Shown here: positions 8,908-17,911 of the stretch, piece by piece
Position numbering within the stretch: the stretch's first letter is position 1
How the letters are laid out: each line of letters begins with the position of its first letter
Assembly: GCA_903860975.1 (NCBI GenBank)
Contig: CAIOSI010000038.1
Span: forward strand, 1 to 64,000
Length of the DNA stretch: 64,000 bases
Source of the DNA: an uncultured Alphaproteobacteria bacterium
GTDB taxonomy: Bacteria > Pseudomonadota > Alphaproteobacteria > Caulobacterales > Caulobacteraceae
Direction: 5' to 3'
The notes under the pieces: model-generated
The model's input: the letters and a program-made list of their open reading frames with translations, nothing else
Told to the model about the DNA's origin: nothing
Database searches by the model: none
Program-made: the position numbers and the translations under genes

Positions 8908-9216
8908 TCAAGGCCTGACTGCGGCGGCCAGCCAGCGCAGATGCAGCAGCGCAATGAGTGACGCCGAGGCCGCACGCAGGCCGAACACGATAAAGGCCAC
9001 GTCGCCGACAGCGCCCCTGGCCTGTAATGCGAGCCAGAGGCTGGCGACGAAGCTAGCGGCCGGCAGCAGCCACAGAGCAATCTCGCGCCGCATGAGCCCG
9101 CCCAGGAAGCGGACGCGCATCCTGCCGTCGGTTTGGCGCCACACCTGCCGAGAAGCGGAGAACATGATGGCGAGCGCGACGACCCACAGGGCGTCGCCAA
9201 CGTAGGCAAGCGCCAT
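8908..9216 (-). CDS. Small integral membrane protein of unknown function
   Basis: The 102-residue product has three to four hydrophobic segments (about residues 3-20, 48-66, 70-95) with an arginine-rich loop [14 protein letters not shown] between the first two. It starts three bases after the kup stop codon on the same strand, so co-transcription with kup is likely. I do not recognise a family. The reading frame has normal GC-rich third positions, unlike shadow frames over the same bases. Confidence 0.65.
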   Translation of the reverse strand: MALAYVGDALWVVALAIMFSASRQVWRQTDGRMRVRFLGGLMRREIALWLLPAASFVASLWLALQARGAVGDVAFIVFGLRAASASLIALLHLRWLAAAVRP

Positions 9217-9219
9217 AGT

Positions 9220-11148
9220 CTAGATGGTCACCTGGGTGCCGAGCTCGACAACCCGGCCAGGTGGAATTTTGTAGAAATCTGTCGGGTTCGCTGCATTTTT
9301 CATCAGGAATATGAAGAGCTTGTCCTGCCATAGCGGCATACCAGACTGCGCCGACGGCACCACCGAGCGCCGGCCAAGGAAGAAGCTGGTGGCCATGATG
9401 TCGAACTTCAGACCGAGCTTGCGGCATAGGGCCAGCGCCTTGGGAAGGTTCGGGCTCTCCATGAAGCCGTAGGTGATGATCAGCTTCTTGAAGTCATCGT
9501 TCACCGGCTCGATCCGCACCCGATCGCCTTCGCGAACCCGCGGCGTCTCTGCGGTCTCGATGGTCAGAACGATGTTCTTCTCGTGCAGAACTTTGTTGTG
9601 CTTGAGGTTGTGCATCAAGGCGACGGGCGACATCGAGGCATCCGACGTCAGGAAGATCGCCGTCCCAGGCGCGCGGTACATTGCCCGGCTCTTGAGTATC
9701 TCGGCGAGGTCGGCCAGCGGGACGCTGTCGCGACGCGCTTTGTCCGTCAGGATCTGGGCGCCACGGGTCCAGGTCCACATGATCACCACCAGTACGGCAC
9801 CGAATGACAATGGGAACCAGCCTCCATCGACAACCTTGACGAGGTTTGCACCAAGGAAGCTCAGGTCGATGAATAGGAGTGGGATCGCATAGGCCAAGAC
9901 CGCGGCCATGCTCCATTTCCAGAATCGCCGCGCGACGACGGTTTCCAGCATGACCGTGATTACCATCGTGCCGGTCACGGCGATGCCATAGGCCGACGCC
10001 ATATTGTCGGAGGTCCGAAACAGCACCAAAAGTACGAGCACGCCTACCATCAGCAGCCGATTGACCGAGGGCACAAAGATCTGGCCTGCGACGGTCTCGC
10101 TCGTGCGTCGGATGTCGATACGCGGCAGCAGCCCAAGCTGGACGGCCTGCTGGGTCATGGAGAAGGCCCCCGTAATCACCGCCTGACTGGCGATGACCGT
10201 GGCGACGATCGTCAGGATCAAGACGGGCCAATAGGCGACGTGCGGAATGATCGCGAAAAAAGGATCTTTTGCAGCCTCGGGATGGGTCAGGACCAGCGCG
10301 CCCTGACCGAAATACTGCAGGGCGAGGCAAGGCAGGGCCAGGCACAACCACGCCAGGCGGATCGGCGTTCGGCCGAAGTGGCCCATGTCGGCGTAGAGCG
10401 CTTCTGCGCCCGTGACCGCCAGGAACACGCTGCCCAGGATGACGAACCCAAGCAGGCCATTGTTCACCAAAAGGTGCGCGCCGTAGTAGGGATTCATCGC
10501 CTTCAGGACGACGGGCGCCTCCACGATGTGGGTGATGCCCAGCACACCCAAGAGAAGGAACCAGACCACCATAATAGGTCCGAAGAACTTGCCGACGCTG
10601 GCCGTGCCCCGCGACTGCGCCAGGAAGAGGCAGATTAGAATGCCCGCCGCCGAAAACAGGATAACCGTCGGCGTAAAGATGTGCCCGACGCTCGGCGCAT
10701 CTTTGAGGAGCTCGACGGCGGACAGCACCGAAACAGCCGGCGTGATCAGCCCATCTCCATAAAACAGGGCTGCGCCGCAGACGCCCAACATGAAGACCAC
10801 CGTGGATCGTCGCCCAAGCGCGCGCTGCGCAAGCGCCATTAGCGCCAGCGTCCCGCCTTCGCCCTTGTTGTCGGCCCGCATGACGAAGATGACGTATTTA
10901 ACCGTCACCACGATGATCAGCGCCCAGAAGATCAAGCTTACGACACCCAACACCGCCATGTCGCTTGGGCCATGCCGAATGTGACTCAGCGCTTCACGCA
11001 TCGCGTAGAGCGGGCTGGTGCCGATATCGCCGAAAACGACTCCCACAGAGCCGATCGCCAAGGCCCAAAGGCCTTGTTTACGCGCGTGGGGCAGGTCTTC
11101 GGACGCCTCGGGGGGCGCCACGGAAGCGCCACCGGCCGTATCCGCCAT
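9220..11148 (-). CDS. kup: Low-affinity potassium transporter Kup
   Basis: The 642-residue protein is a KUP/HAK/KT potassium-proton symporter of the inner membrane. The conserved start [17 protein letters not shown] is at about residues 30-46, and [25 protein letters not shown] and the [12 protein letters not shown] segment follow in family order. There are about twelve membrane helices and a soluble C-terminal part. The start at 11148 has GGAGAG six bases upstream and is preferred over an upstream in-frame ATG. The divergent SDR gene starts 200 bases away, and the gap holds two small stem-loops at 11263-11277 and 11286-11301. Confidence 0.95.
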   Translation of the reverse strand: MADTAGGASVAPPEASEDLPHARKQGLWALAIGSVGVVFGDIGTSPLYAMREALSHIRHGPSDMAVLGVVSLIFWALIIVVTVKYVIFVMRADNKGEGGTLALMALAQRALGRRSTVVFMLGVCGAALFYGDGLITPAVSVLSAVELLKDAPSVGHIFTPTVILFSAAGILICLFLAQSRGTASVGKFFGPIMVVWFLLLGVLGITHIVEAPVVLKAMNPYYGAHLLVNNGLLGFVILGSVFLAVTGAEALYADMGHFGRTPIRLAWLCLALPCLALQYFGQGALVLTHPEAAKDPFFAIIPHVAYWPVLILTIVATVIASQAVITGAFSMTQQAVQLGLLPRIDIRRTSETVAGQIFVPSVNRLLMVGVLVLLVLFRTSDNMASAYGIAVTGTMVITVMLETVVARRFWKWSMAAVLAYAIPLLFIDLSFLGANLVKVVDGGWFPLSFGAVLVVIMWTWTRGAQILTDKARRDSVPLADLAEILKSRAMYRAPGTAIFLTSDASMSPVALMHNLKHNKVLHEKNIVLTIETAETPRVREGDRVRIEPVNDDFKKLIITYGFMESPNLPKALALCRKLGLKFDIMATSFFLGRRSVVPSAQSGMPLWQDKLFIFLMKNAANPTDFYKIPPGRVVELGTQVTI

Positions 11149-11350
11149 CCAATCTCTCCAGCAACCACAACGCTGTTGCCTTGGGCGGCCCGATGCCGTC
11201 ATGAGGCGGGCGCGATACACCCATTCAAGACCCTGTTCAATGCTGCGACCCCCTAAGGCGAATGGGCGTTACGCCCAGGAGCCATGCTTTCCCTTGAAAG
11301 CCTAGGCTCGCGCCCTAATTTCGAACTCCCGAGATCCCTGGAGAGAAACA

Positions 11351-12151
11351 ATGGACCGCAGACTGGCGCTGGTGACCGGCGCCTCGGCTGGTATTGGGAT
11401 GGCGTTCGCCCGGATCCTGGCGAGCCATGGCTACGACGTCGCGCTGACCGCTCGCCGTGGGGATCGGCTTGAGAAGCTCGCCGAGGAGATCACGCTGCGA
11501 TACGGCGTTGAGGCCCTGAGCGTCGCCGCCGACCTCGCTGAGCCCGAGGCGTCAGGTCAAATCCTCGACTTTCTCACAGCCCACGGACGCACGGCCGACG
11601 TCTTGATAAACAACGCCGGCTACGGACTTCCCGGCGCCTATGCAGACACTCGGTGGGCGGATCAACGCGCGGTGATCCAGGTGATGGTAACCGCCCCTGC
11701 CGAGCTGGCTCATCGCCTACTGCCCGGCATGATCCACCGCAAATTCGGCCGGATCGTCAATGTGGCCTCCCTTGCCGGCCTGATCCCAGGCGCGGCTGGC
11801 CACACGCTCTATGCGGCGGTCAAAGCCTTTCAGGTGCGGTTCTCCCAGAGCCTGCACTTGGAGACTCAAGCGCAAGGCGTGCACGTCAGTGCGCTCTGCC
11901 CAGGCTTCACCTATTCTGAGTTTCATGATGTCGCCGGGACGCGCGCCCAGATTACCCAGTCGACGCCGCCGTGGCTGTGGCTGGGGGCTGATGAGGTTGC
12001 AGCGGCTGGCTACGAGGCCGTTGAGGCTAATCGCCCGATCTGTGTTCCCGGAGCACCGAACAAAGCCATCGCTGCGGCGGTCAAACTGATCCCTGATGAC
12101 TGGGCGCTGGCGCTTATGGCCTCGCAAGGGTCACGGTTTCGCAGGGGCTAG
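11351..12151 (+). CDS. Short-chain dehydrogenase/reductase
   Basis: This 266-residue classical SDR has the coenzyme motif TGASAGIG at residues 9-16, NNAG at 87-90 and the catalytic Ser140, Tyr154 and Lys158 (YAAVK). The Arg residues after the first strand suggest NADP preference. A GGAGAG ribosome site precedes the ATG. The C-terminal region resembles the DltE/YqjQ group of SDRs, but the substrate cannot be assigned. Its 3' end overlaps the convergent marC-like gene by about 20 bases. Confidence 0.88.
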   Translation: MDRRLALVTGASAGIGMAFARILASHGYDVALTARRGDRLEKLAEEITLRYGVEALSVAADLAEPEASGQILDFLTAHGRTADVLINNAGYGLPGAYADTRWADQRAVIQVMVTAPAELAHRLLPGMIHRKFGRIVNVASLAGLIPGAAGHTLYAAVKAFQVRFSQSLHLETQAQGVHVSALCPGFTYSEFHDVAGTRAQITQSTPPWLWLGADEVAAAGYEAVEANRPICVPGAPNKAIAAAVKLIPDDWALALMASQGSRFRRG

Positions 12152-12838
12152 CGACTTGGCGTAGGGCGCAGCCGCTTCGGGCCGGATGAGGCCGTGGGTG
12201 GAATCAGCGATGCCAGCGAGCAGAAACTGCACGGCCATGGCGCAGAGTATCAGGCCCAGCACCCGCACGATGATGGAAAGCCCGATCTTGCCAAGAAGCT
12301 TGCTGATCAAAGGCGTCGCCAGGAACGACAGCAGTGTTGCGAAAGACACCGCCGCGATAGCGCCAAGACCAAGCGCAGTTCCGGGCAAGCCATACTCCTT
12401 GGCCTGGCTCGCATAGATAATCACCGTCGAAATTGCGCCGGGTCCGATCAATAGCGGCATTGCAAAGGGCACGATCATCTGTTCGACGCGCCGGCGGACG
12501 TAGGTTCTCTTGTCGTCCGCCGTTGTTTCAGCGGCCTCGGCGAATCCTGATGTGAAATCGTCGCCCACCATCTTCAGGCCCAGGATGAAAAGGATGACCC
12601 CGCCTGCGATGCGGAAGGCCGGCAGGGAGATGCCGAAAAAGGTCAGGAGCGCCAAGCCGGAGAAGTAGAAGAACGTCAGAAAGCCCAGAACAAACAATGA
12701 GATCACGAGCGCGATCTGCGCCCGTTCGCGGCTTTTGGCGCCCAAGGTCGAGGCCGCGAACACCGGGACATTGCCCACGGGGTCCAGCAACGCAAACAGC
12801 GCCACGAAAAAGTTGACCGCGAAGTCCCAATGGATCAT
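12131..12838 (-). CDS. MarC family integral membrane protein
   Basis: This 235-residue protein belongs to UPF0056/MarC. It has six predicted membrane helices, the N-terminal ALLDPVGNVPVF segment with the family's asparagine-proline pattern, and the IGPGAISTVI motif that repeats the pattern in the second half. The central loop is charged (TTADDKRTYVRRR). The family's transport role has not been settled; MarC itself was shown not to give multidrug resistance. It overlaps the 3' end of the SDR gene tail to tail. Confidence 0.88.
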   Translation of the reverse strand: MIHWDFAVNFFVALFALLDPVGNVPVFAASTLGAKSRERAQIALVISLFVLGFLTFFYFSGLALLTFFGISLPAFRIAGGVILFILGLKMVGDDFTSGFAEAAETTADDKRTYVRRRVEQMIVPFAMPLLIGPGAISTVIIYASQAKEYGLPGTALGLGAIAAVSFATLLSFLATPLISKLLGKIGLSIIVRVLGLILCAMAVQFLLAGIADSTHGLIRPEAAAPYAKSLAPAKP

Positions 12839-12908
12839 CCGTGGGCCTTAGCCCAAATCGCAGCGCACGCCGACCCCCCGGTACGCTCTGTCTTGCCCGA
12901 GCCCTCGA

Positions 12909-13634
12909 ATGTCCGAGCCCGCCCTCGCTCAACCCCTCGGTAAGGCCGACAAAAGGCTCATCGTCCCGCTCGATGTGCCAACAGCAGAGGCGGCGCGCGC
13001 GCTGGTTGCTGGACTCGGAGACGCCGTCAACTTCTACAAGGTTGGCTTGGAACTCCTTGCGACCGACGGCATGGCCCTGGCGCGCGAGCTTAAGTCCCAA
13101 GGCAAGCAGGTTTTTCTGGACTGGAAGCTGCACGATATCGGCACGACGGTGCAGCGTGCGGCGGCGGCGATCGCTGAGGCAGATTGTGGCGATTTCCTCA
13201 CGGTGCACGCGGAGCCGCAAGTGATGACCTCAGCGGTACGTGGCCGTGGCGCCTCAGGCCTCAAGATCCTGGCTGTCACGGTCCTGACCAGCCTCGATGA
13301 CCGCGACCTGCATGAAATGGGGTTTTCAGATCCCGTCCGTGCCTTGGTTGAGCGGCGAATTCGCCAGGCCATTGCCGCTGGGTGCGACGGGGTTATCTCC
13401 AGTCCCTGGGAGGCCGAACTGGCCCGTGCACTCGGAGGCCGAGACTTCTTGGTGGTGACGCCGGGTGTACGCCCCGAATGGTCCGCTAAGAATGACCAAG
13501 CCCGGTCTGCCACTCCGCTCGACGCTCTGAAGGCGGGCGCCTCGCATGTTGTCTGTGGCCGGCCGATCACGGCCGCCAACGATCCGCATGCAGCGGCGTT
13601 GCGCGTCGCCGCGGAGATGGCCCAGGCGGGCTAG
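12909..13634 (+). CDS. pyrF: Orotidine 5'-phosphate decarboxylase
   Basis: The 241-residue TIM-barrel enzyme converts OMP to UMP, the last step of de novo pyrimidine synthesis. The active-site charged network is in DWKLHDIG: Asp71, Lys73 and Asp76, with Lys44 in FYKVG also expected to bind phosphoribosyl. The C-terminal VVCGRPIT segment binds phosphate. The usual Pro after DI is Gly here, a tolerated change. The stop overlaps that of the convergent DUF1674 gene by four bases. Confidence 0.95.
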   Translation: MSEPALAQPLGKADKRLIVPLDVPTAEAARALVAGLGDAVNFYKVGLELLATDGMALARELKSQGKQVFLDWKLHDIGTTVQRAAAAIAEADCGDFLTVHAEPQVMTSAVRGRGASGLKILAVTVLTSLDDRDLHEMGFSDPVRALVERRIRQAIAAGCDGVISSPWEAELARALGGRDFLVVTPGVRPEWSAKNDQARSATPLDALKAGASHVVCGRPITAANDPHAAALRVAAEMAQAG

Positions 13635-13825
13635 AAGTCGACAGCGATCCCCTTGCGCTCCCAGTCGCCAAAGCGTGTGGGCTCTAGGCCCTTTGGGCCG
13701 CCTTCTTCGATAGCGCGTGCGTCCGCTTGCGCCTGCGCGCGGCGCGCTGCGGCCTCCTCCAGGGCGCGACGTGCCTGCGGTGTTAGGGGTTTGTCTGAGG
13801 CAGCGTTGGGCGGTCGTTCATCCAT
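13631..13825 (-). CDS. DUF1674 protein (SDHAF4-like)
   Basis: This 64-residue protein has the DUF1674 C-terminal signature GGP-x-G-x-EPTRFGDWERKG-x-x-x-DF. The family includes the mitochondrial succinate dehydrogenase assembly factor SDHAF4, so a role in complex II maturation is likely but not shown for this bacterium. The N-terminal half is alanine- and arginine-rich and probably helical. It starts nine bases after the stop of a 41-codon ORF on the same strand. Confidence 0.9.
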   Translation of the reverse strand: MDERPPNAASDKPLTPQARRALEEAAARRAQAQADARAIEEGGPKGLEPTRFGDWERKGIAVDF

Positions 13826-13834
13826 AACGCCAAA

Positions 13835-13960
13835 CTAAAGCGTCGCAGCCAAGGTGCCAAGCGTTGCAATCGACAGCGTTGCCGCCGTCGAAAAACCGTC
13901 GTCAACTGCGGCCTCACCCTGGGCCGTTGCCGCATTGGGTTTGGTGGCTTTCGCCTTCAT
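13835..13960 (-). CDS. Candidate 41-residue small protein upstream of DUF1674 gene
   Basis: The ORF begins MKAKATKPNAATAQG and ends in a hydrophobic, threonine/alanine-rich segment FSTAATLSIATLGTLAATL. A GGAG stands six bases before the ATG. It lies nine bases ahead of the DUF1674 start on the same strand, so the two may form one transcript. The frame occupies the gap between DUF1674 and rsmB with no competing gene. I recognise no family. The case rests on the ribosome site, the spacing and the basic-head/hydrophobic-tail pattern. Confidence 0.42.
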   Translation of the reverse strand: MKAKATKPNAATAQGEAAVDDGFSTAATLSIATLGTLAATL

Positions 13961-14043
13961 CGTGCGCTCCAGCTAGCGCGACGCAACGTCTGCCTGACCG
14001 ATCAGGTCTTGCGCCGGAGCTCCGATGCGGGCACGCCGCGCCG

Positions 14044-15330
14044 GTGACAGATCTTAGCCCAAATGACGCCGCCGGGCTTCCGGCCCGCGCCGCCGCTCTC
14101 GACCTCCTGACCGCAGCGCTCGGCGGGCGCGCTGGCATGGATGAAGGGCTCAGTCATCCAGCCCTGGCCGCGCTGGACGGCCGCGACCGCGCTTTCGCGC
14201 GCGCTTTGGTAATGGCGACCCTTCGCCACCTTGGCCCCATCGACTCTGCACTCCAGTCGAGGGTGAAAAAAGCTCCGCCCGACAAGGTCGTACAGATTCT
14301 GCGATTGGGGGTCGCCCAAGCCTTTGTCCTTAAGACGCCGGCCCACGCGGCTGTGACCACCTCGGTTGATCTGGTGGCGCAGGATAAGGGCCTTCAGATG
14401 TTCAAGGGGCTGGTCAACGCGGTGCTGCGAGGCCTGGTTCGAGAGCCCCCGCAGCTTGACGATCCGGAGCTGATGGCGCCAAGCTGGCTTTATGCGCGCT
14501 GGCGTGCCGCTTTTGGTGTCGACGCTTCACGCGCGATCGCGGCGACGATCGCACAGGAGCCGGCGACAGACCTCTCTGTGAAGGACCCGCGCCGCGCTGT
14601 CGAACTCGCGACAGCGCTGGAGGCGGTTATTTTGCCAGGTGGCAGTCTTCGGACCACCAAGCGCGGCGATATAGCGACGTGGCCTGACTTCGCCGAGGGC
14701 GGCTGGTGGGTGCAAGACGCCGCAGCGGCCATTCCAGCTCGATTGTTGGGCGCCCAGCCTGGCCAGACGGCGCTCGACATGTGCGCAGCCCCCGGGGGAA
14801 AGACGCTGCAGTTGGCGGCGGCTGGAGCTGAGGTCGTGGCTTTGGACCGCTCGGCCGTGCGTCTGAAACGGGTCGCTGAAAACCTGACCCGCCTGGCGCT
14901 TTCCGCAGAGGTCGTTGCCGCCGACGCAGCGACCTGGCCAGACAGGCGGACATTCGATGCGGTCCTGCTCGATGCCCCATGCTCAGCCACGGGCACCTTC
15001 CGTCGCCACCCCGACGTCCTGTGGGCCGCCAAGCCCAGCGATGTTGCGGGCCTTGCCGCCGTCCAATCCAAGCTGCTGGACGCGGCCGCTCGGCGGACCA
15101 AGCCCGGTGGGCACCTCGTATACTGCGTTTGCTCCTTGGAACCAGAGGAGGGTGAGGGCCAGGTCGCGGCGTTCCTGGGTCGCACCGCAGGCATGTCCAT
15201 CGATCCGATCTCGGCGGGCGAGGGCGGGACGCCCCAGGCGAGCATTAAGGCCGATGGAACGCTTCGCATCTTGCCGCACATTGAGGGTGGAATGGATGGG
15301 TTCTATGTGGCGCGGTTCCGTAAGGCGTAG
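14044..15330 (+). CDS. rsmB: 16S rRNA (cytosine-967-C5)-methyltransferase
   Basis: The product of about 428 residues has an N-terminal NusB-like helical domain (FKGLVNAVLRGL segment) and a C-terminal SAM-dependent methyltransferase domain. The SAM motif DMCAAPGGKTLQLA, motif IV DAPCSATGTFRRHPD and the catalytic-cysteine motif YCVCSLEPEE are all present. The start is uncertain: the frame runs back to 13864, but family similarity begins with the GTG at 14044 (VTDLSPNDAAGLPAR), which gives the usual length. rpe follows 43 bases after the stop. Confidence 0.92.
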   Translation: MTDLSPNDAAGLPARAAALDLLTAALGGRAGMDEGLSHPALAALDGRDRAFARALVMATLRHLGPIDSALQSRVKKAPPDKVVQILRLGVAQAFVLKTPAHAAVTTSVDLVAQDKGLQMFKGLVNAVLRGLVREPPQLDDPELMAPSWLYARWRAAFGVDASRAIAATIAQEPATDLSVKDPRRAVELATALEAVILPGGSLRTTKRGDIATWPDFAEGGWWVQDAAAAIPARLLGAQPGQTALDMCAAPGGKTLQLAAAGAEVVALDRSAVRLKRVAENLTRLALSAEVVAADAATWPDRRTFDAVLLDAPCSATGTFRRHPDVLWAAKPSDVAGLAAVQSKLLDAAARRTKPGGHLVYCVCSLEPEEGEGQVAAFLGRTAGMSIDPISAGEGGTPQASIKADGTLRILPHIEGGMDGFYVARFRKA

Positions 15331-15372
15331 CTGCCCTATGGTCCGAAACCCCGCATCACGTTATGCGGAGAC

Positions 15373-16038
15373 ATGGCTCGTTCTGTTCCCCTCATAGCGC
15401 CCTCCATTCTGGCGGCGGACTTCGCACGGCTAGGTGAGGAAGCCCGCGCCGTCGAGGCGGCCGGCGCTGACTGGCTCCACGTGGACGTCATGGACGGTCA
15501 CTTTGTGCCCAATATCACCATCGGTCCTGACGTCGTGAAGGCCCTTCGCCCGCACGTGAAGATCCCGATGGATGTCCATTTGATGATCGCGCCAGCAGAC
15601 CCCTTTCTGGAAGCCTTCCGGGCGGCGGGTGCCGATATGATCAGCGTTCACCCGGAGGCCGGACCCCACCTCAACCGCTCGCTGAAGCGCATCCGTGAGT
15701 TGGGTGCGAAGGCTGGCGTGGTGTTCAACACGTCGACCGATCCTTCTGTGATCCAGTGGATGATGGACGAGGTCGATCTGATCTTGGTCATGTCCATCAA
15801 TCCGGGATTCGGGGGTCAGAGCTTCATGACCTCTCAGCTACGCAAGATCGCCGCGCTACGTACGATGATCGACGCGACAGGTCGCGACATCCCCCTTGAG
15901 GTTGACGGGGGCGTAACACCCGAAACGGCGAAGCTCTGCGTGGAGGCTGGAGCCACAGCGCTGGTCGCTGGCACGGCGGTGTTCCGAGGTGGTGCGAGCG
16001 CCTATGCCGCCAACATCGCCGCGTTGCGCGGCCTCTGA
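15373..16038 (+). CDS. rpe: Ribulose-phosphate 3-epimerase
   Basis: This 221-residue TIM-barrel enzyme interconverts ribulose 5-phosphate and xylulose 5-phosphate. It begins with the IAPSILAADFARLGEE strand and Asp-containing HVDVMDGHFVPN, whose His and Asp bind the metal, followed by DVHLMI with the second His. The phosphate-binding region includes EVDGGV and the final VAGTAVF. Full length. It sits in a run rsmB-rpe-heparinase-purH with short spacings. Confidence 0.97.
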   Translation: MARSVPLIAPSILAADFARLGEEARAVEAAGADWLHVDVMDGHFVPNITIGPDVVKALRPHVKIPMDVHLMIAPADPFLEAFRAAGADMISVHPEAGPHLNRSLKRIRELGAKAGVVFNTSTDPSVIQWMMDEVDLILVMSINPGFGGQSFMTSQLRKIAALRTMIDATGRDIPLEVDGGVTPETAKLCVEAGATALVAGTAVFRGGASAYAANIAALRGL

Positions 16039-16050
16039 TCCGGGCGCGCG

Positions 16051-17799
16051 ATGCCGGCCTCAGCGCTCGATCGCATCCCGAAAGGATACCAGATCTTCGC
16101 TGCCGCCATCGCGATGGCTCAGCGCTTCGGCCTCGAATGGCGAGCCTCTCCGGTCCACCACCTCATCCTGTCGGGGCCCAGGCCCGACGGCCTGGCGGTG
16201 ACGCCGAAGGACCTACGGCCCGCCGATCTTGAGGCGGGGCGGCGGATTTTGGCGGGCGGCTTTGTCTTCAGCGGAGAAACACTGACAATGGGACCCCGTG
16301 GCGATCCATGGGATCGCCCGGCGCCAAGCCGGCGGTTTGCCGCGGCGCTGCACGGCTTTGGCTGGTTGGGCGACCTGACAGCGCAGGGTGAAGCCGGATC
16401 GTGGGAGGCGTTGCGATTAACCTTGGCCTGGCGGCGGCTATACGGCCGCTGGAACGTCTTTTCCTGGTCGCCCGATGTTCTGGAGCGCAGGGTGTTCAAC
16501 CTCGCTTGCTCTATTCGCGCCTTGTCAGCGCCGGCGTCCCAGGCTGAAGTCGATCAGATCGCCGGCGACCTCGCTTATCAAGCCCGCCTTCTATTGGGAC
16601 TACAGGAAGGCCCCTGCCGGGCGACAGAGCGGGCCGTTGCAGCTGGCGTGGCCGGCGCGGCGCTGGCTGGCCTCGCCGGCGAGCAGCTTCTCGAGCGAGC
16701 TCTGAGCCGCCTGCGCGCCACCTTGCGCGTGACCGTGACCCCCGACGGTGGTCACGCAAGCCGAAGTCCACAGGCTGCTCTTGAGCTCTACTTTGACCTT
16801 TCGACCCTTGACGAAGCGTTGATGCAGATCGGCGTCACTGCCCCTGACGAAATGATCAGAGCGATCGAACGGCTCGCAGAGACGGTGCGGTTTTTCACGC
16901 TTGCAGATGGCCGGCTGGCGGCCTTCCAGGGCGGAGAAGCCTCGCCGGCAAACTATGTCGCCGCTGCCGGCGTTCCCGACGCGGCCGGTACGCGAAAGGT
17001 TTCGGGCTCTTGCAATGGCTATCACAAGCTCGAAGCCCGCGCGTTGCAGGTGATCGTCGATGCCGCCGCTCCCGCGGCTGGCCCTTGGAGCCGCGCAGCT
17101 TGCGCCCAGCCGCTGGCCATCGAGGTGCTGGCAGCGGGCAGGCGGCTCATCGTCAATTCCGGCTGGTCGCCCAGCGCGCCAGGTCCCAGCGCCTTACGCT
17201 TGGTGGATGCAGCATCAACCGCGGCGGTCGCCGAGGCGCCTTGTGGCGAGCCCCTGAGCGGGTTCGCAGCCAAGGTGCTAGGTCCTCGTCTACGCGATGC
17301 CTATGACGTCGTGGAGTCGAAACGGCGCGAGGGCCCAGGCGGGCTCTGGTTGGAAATGGCCCACGACGGCTGGAGCCGCCGGTTTGGGCTGCGGCACGAG
17401 CGGCGGATCTATCTCGACGTCGAAACCGATGAACTTCGTGGCGAAGATCGGCTTACGCCCCTGGCCGCGGGTGGAGCGGCTGGCCGCCGCTTCGTCCCGT
17501 TCATGGTTCGCTTCCATCTCCACCCGCAGGTCAGCGCCCTGATCGCCCGCGACAAAAAGAGCGTGCTGCTAAAGGCCGAGGGCCAGGAGACTGGCTGGTG
17601 GCTGCGCAACGACGCCTTTGAGGTCGCGCTGGAGTCCTCGATCCAACATCAAGATGGCCTAACCCGGCATGGCCAGCAGATTGTACTTCGCGGCCAGGTG
17701 CGCCTCGACGCCGGCGCTAAGGTCCGCTGGAAGCTCTCCTCTGCGGCGTATGAACGCCCCCAGGTCGTTAAAGTTGACGCCGAGAAGGTGTCAGCCTAA
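16051..17799 (+). CDS. Heparinase II/III family protein
   Basis: This 582-residue protein has an N-terminal alpha-helical toroid (about residues 1-300) and a C-terminal beta domain typical of heparinase II/III family proteins (SGYxx-type core here FSGSCNGYHKLEARALQVIVD). It starts 13 bases after rpe. In alphaproteobacteria a gene of this family often precedes purH, and no genuine heparin substrate is known for it. No clear signal peptide is seen; the N-terminus is short and polar, so a cytoplasmic location or an unusual export route remains open. Its stop is just ahead of the ZTP riboswitch. Confidence 0.82.
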   Translation: MPASALDRIPKGYQIFAAAIAMAQRFGLEWRASPVHHLILSGPRPDGLAVTPKDLRPADLEAGRRILAGGFVFSGETLTMGPRGDPWDRPAPSRRFAAALHGFGWLGDLTAQGEAGSWEALRLTLAWRRLYGRWNVFSWSPDVLERRVFNLACSIRALSAPASQAEVDQIAGDLAYQARLLLGLQEGPCRATERAVAAGVAGAALAGLAGEQLLERALSRLRATLRVTVTPDGGHASRSPQAALELYFDLSTLDEALMQIGVTAPDEMIRAIERLAETVRFFTLADGRLAAFQGGEASPANYVAAAGVPDAAGTRKVSGSCNGYHKLEARALQVIVDAAAPAAGPWSRAACAQPLAIEVLAAGRRLIVNSGWSPSAPGPSALRLVDAASTAAVAEAPCGEPLSGFAAKVLGPRLRDAYDVVESKRREGPGGLWLEMAHDGWSRRFGLRHERRIYLDVETDELRGEDRLTPLAAGGAAGRRFVPFMVRFHLHPQVSALIARDKKSVLLKAEGQETGWWLRNDAFEVALESSIQHQDGLTRHGQQIVLRGQVRLDAGAKVRWKLSSAAYERPQVVKVDAEKVSA

Positions 17800-17811
17800 G
17801 CCGCAGCCATT

Positions 17812-17887
17812 CCGCGTGACTGGCGAAACTAAGGTGGGCAACCACCGGGGAGCGCGGGACCATATTTTCAGCCGCTCGCCTGGGCAT
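17812..17887 (+). promoter_or_regulatory. ZTP (pfl) riboswitch upstream of purH
   Basis: The leader between 17,812 and 17,887 carries the conserved blocks of the ZTP/pfl riboswitch: CGTGACTGGCG, then AAGGTGGG with ACCACCGGGGAGCG, and a downstream GCCGCTCGCCTGGGCA that closes the pseudoknot. ZTP/ZMP accumulates when 10-formyl-tetrahydrofolate is short, and PurH uses ZMP (AICAR) with that cofactor. The aptamer ends 13 bases before the AGGAG ribosome site of purH, so control of translation start is the likely mechanism. No separate terminator hairpin with a T-run is seen. Confidence 0.9.
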
Positions 17888-17911
17888 TTTCTCTGACGCC
17901 AGGAGAATGTC

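Noticed and set aside
11263..11301. Stem-loops TGGGCG-TTA-CGCCCA and GCTTTC-CCTT-GAAAGC between kup and the SDR gene
   Set aside because: They lie between divergent starts, so they are not terminators; too small to claim as operators or a riboswitch.
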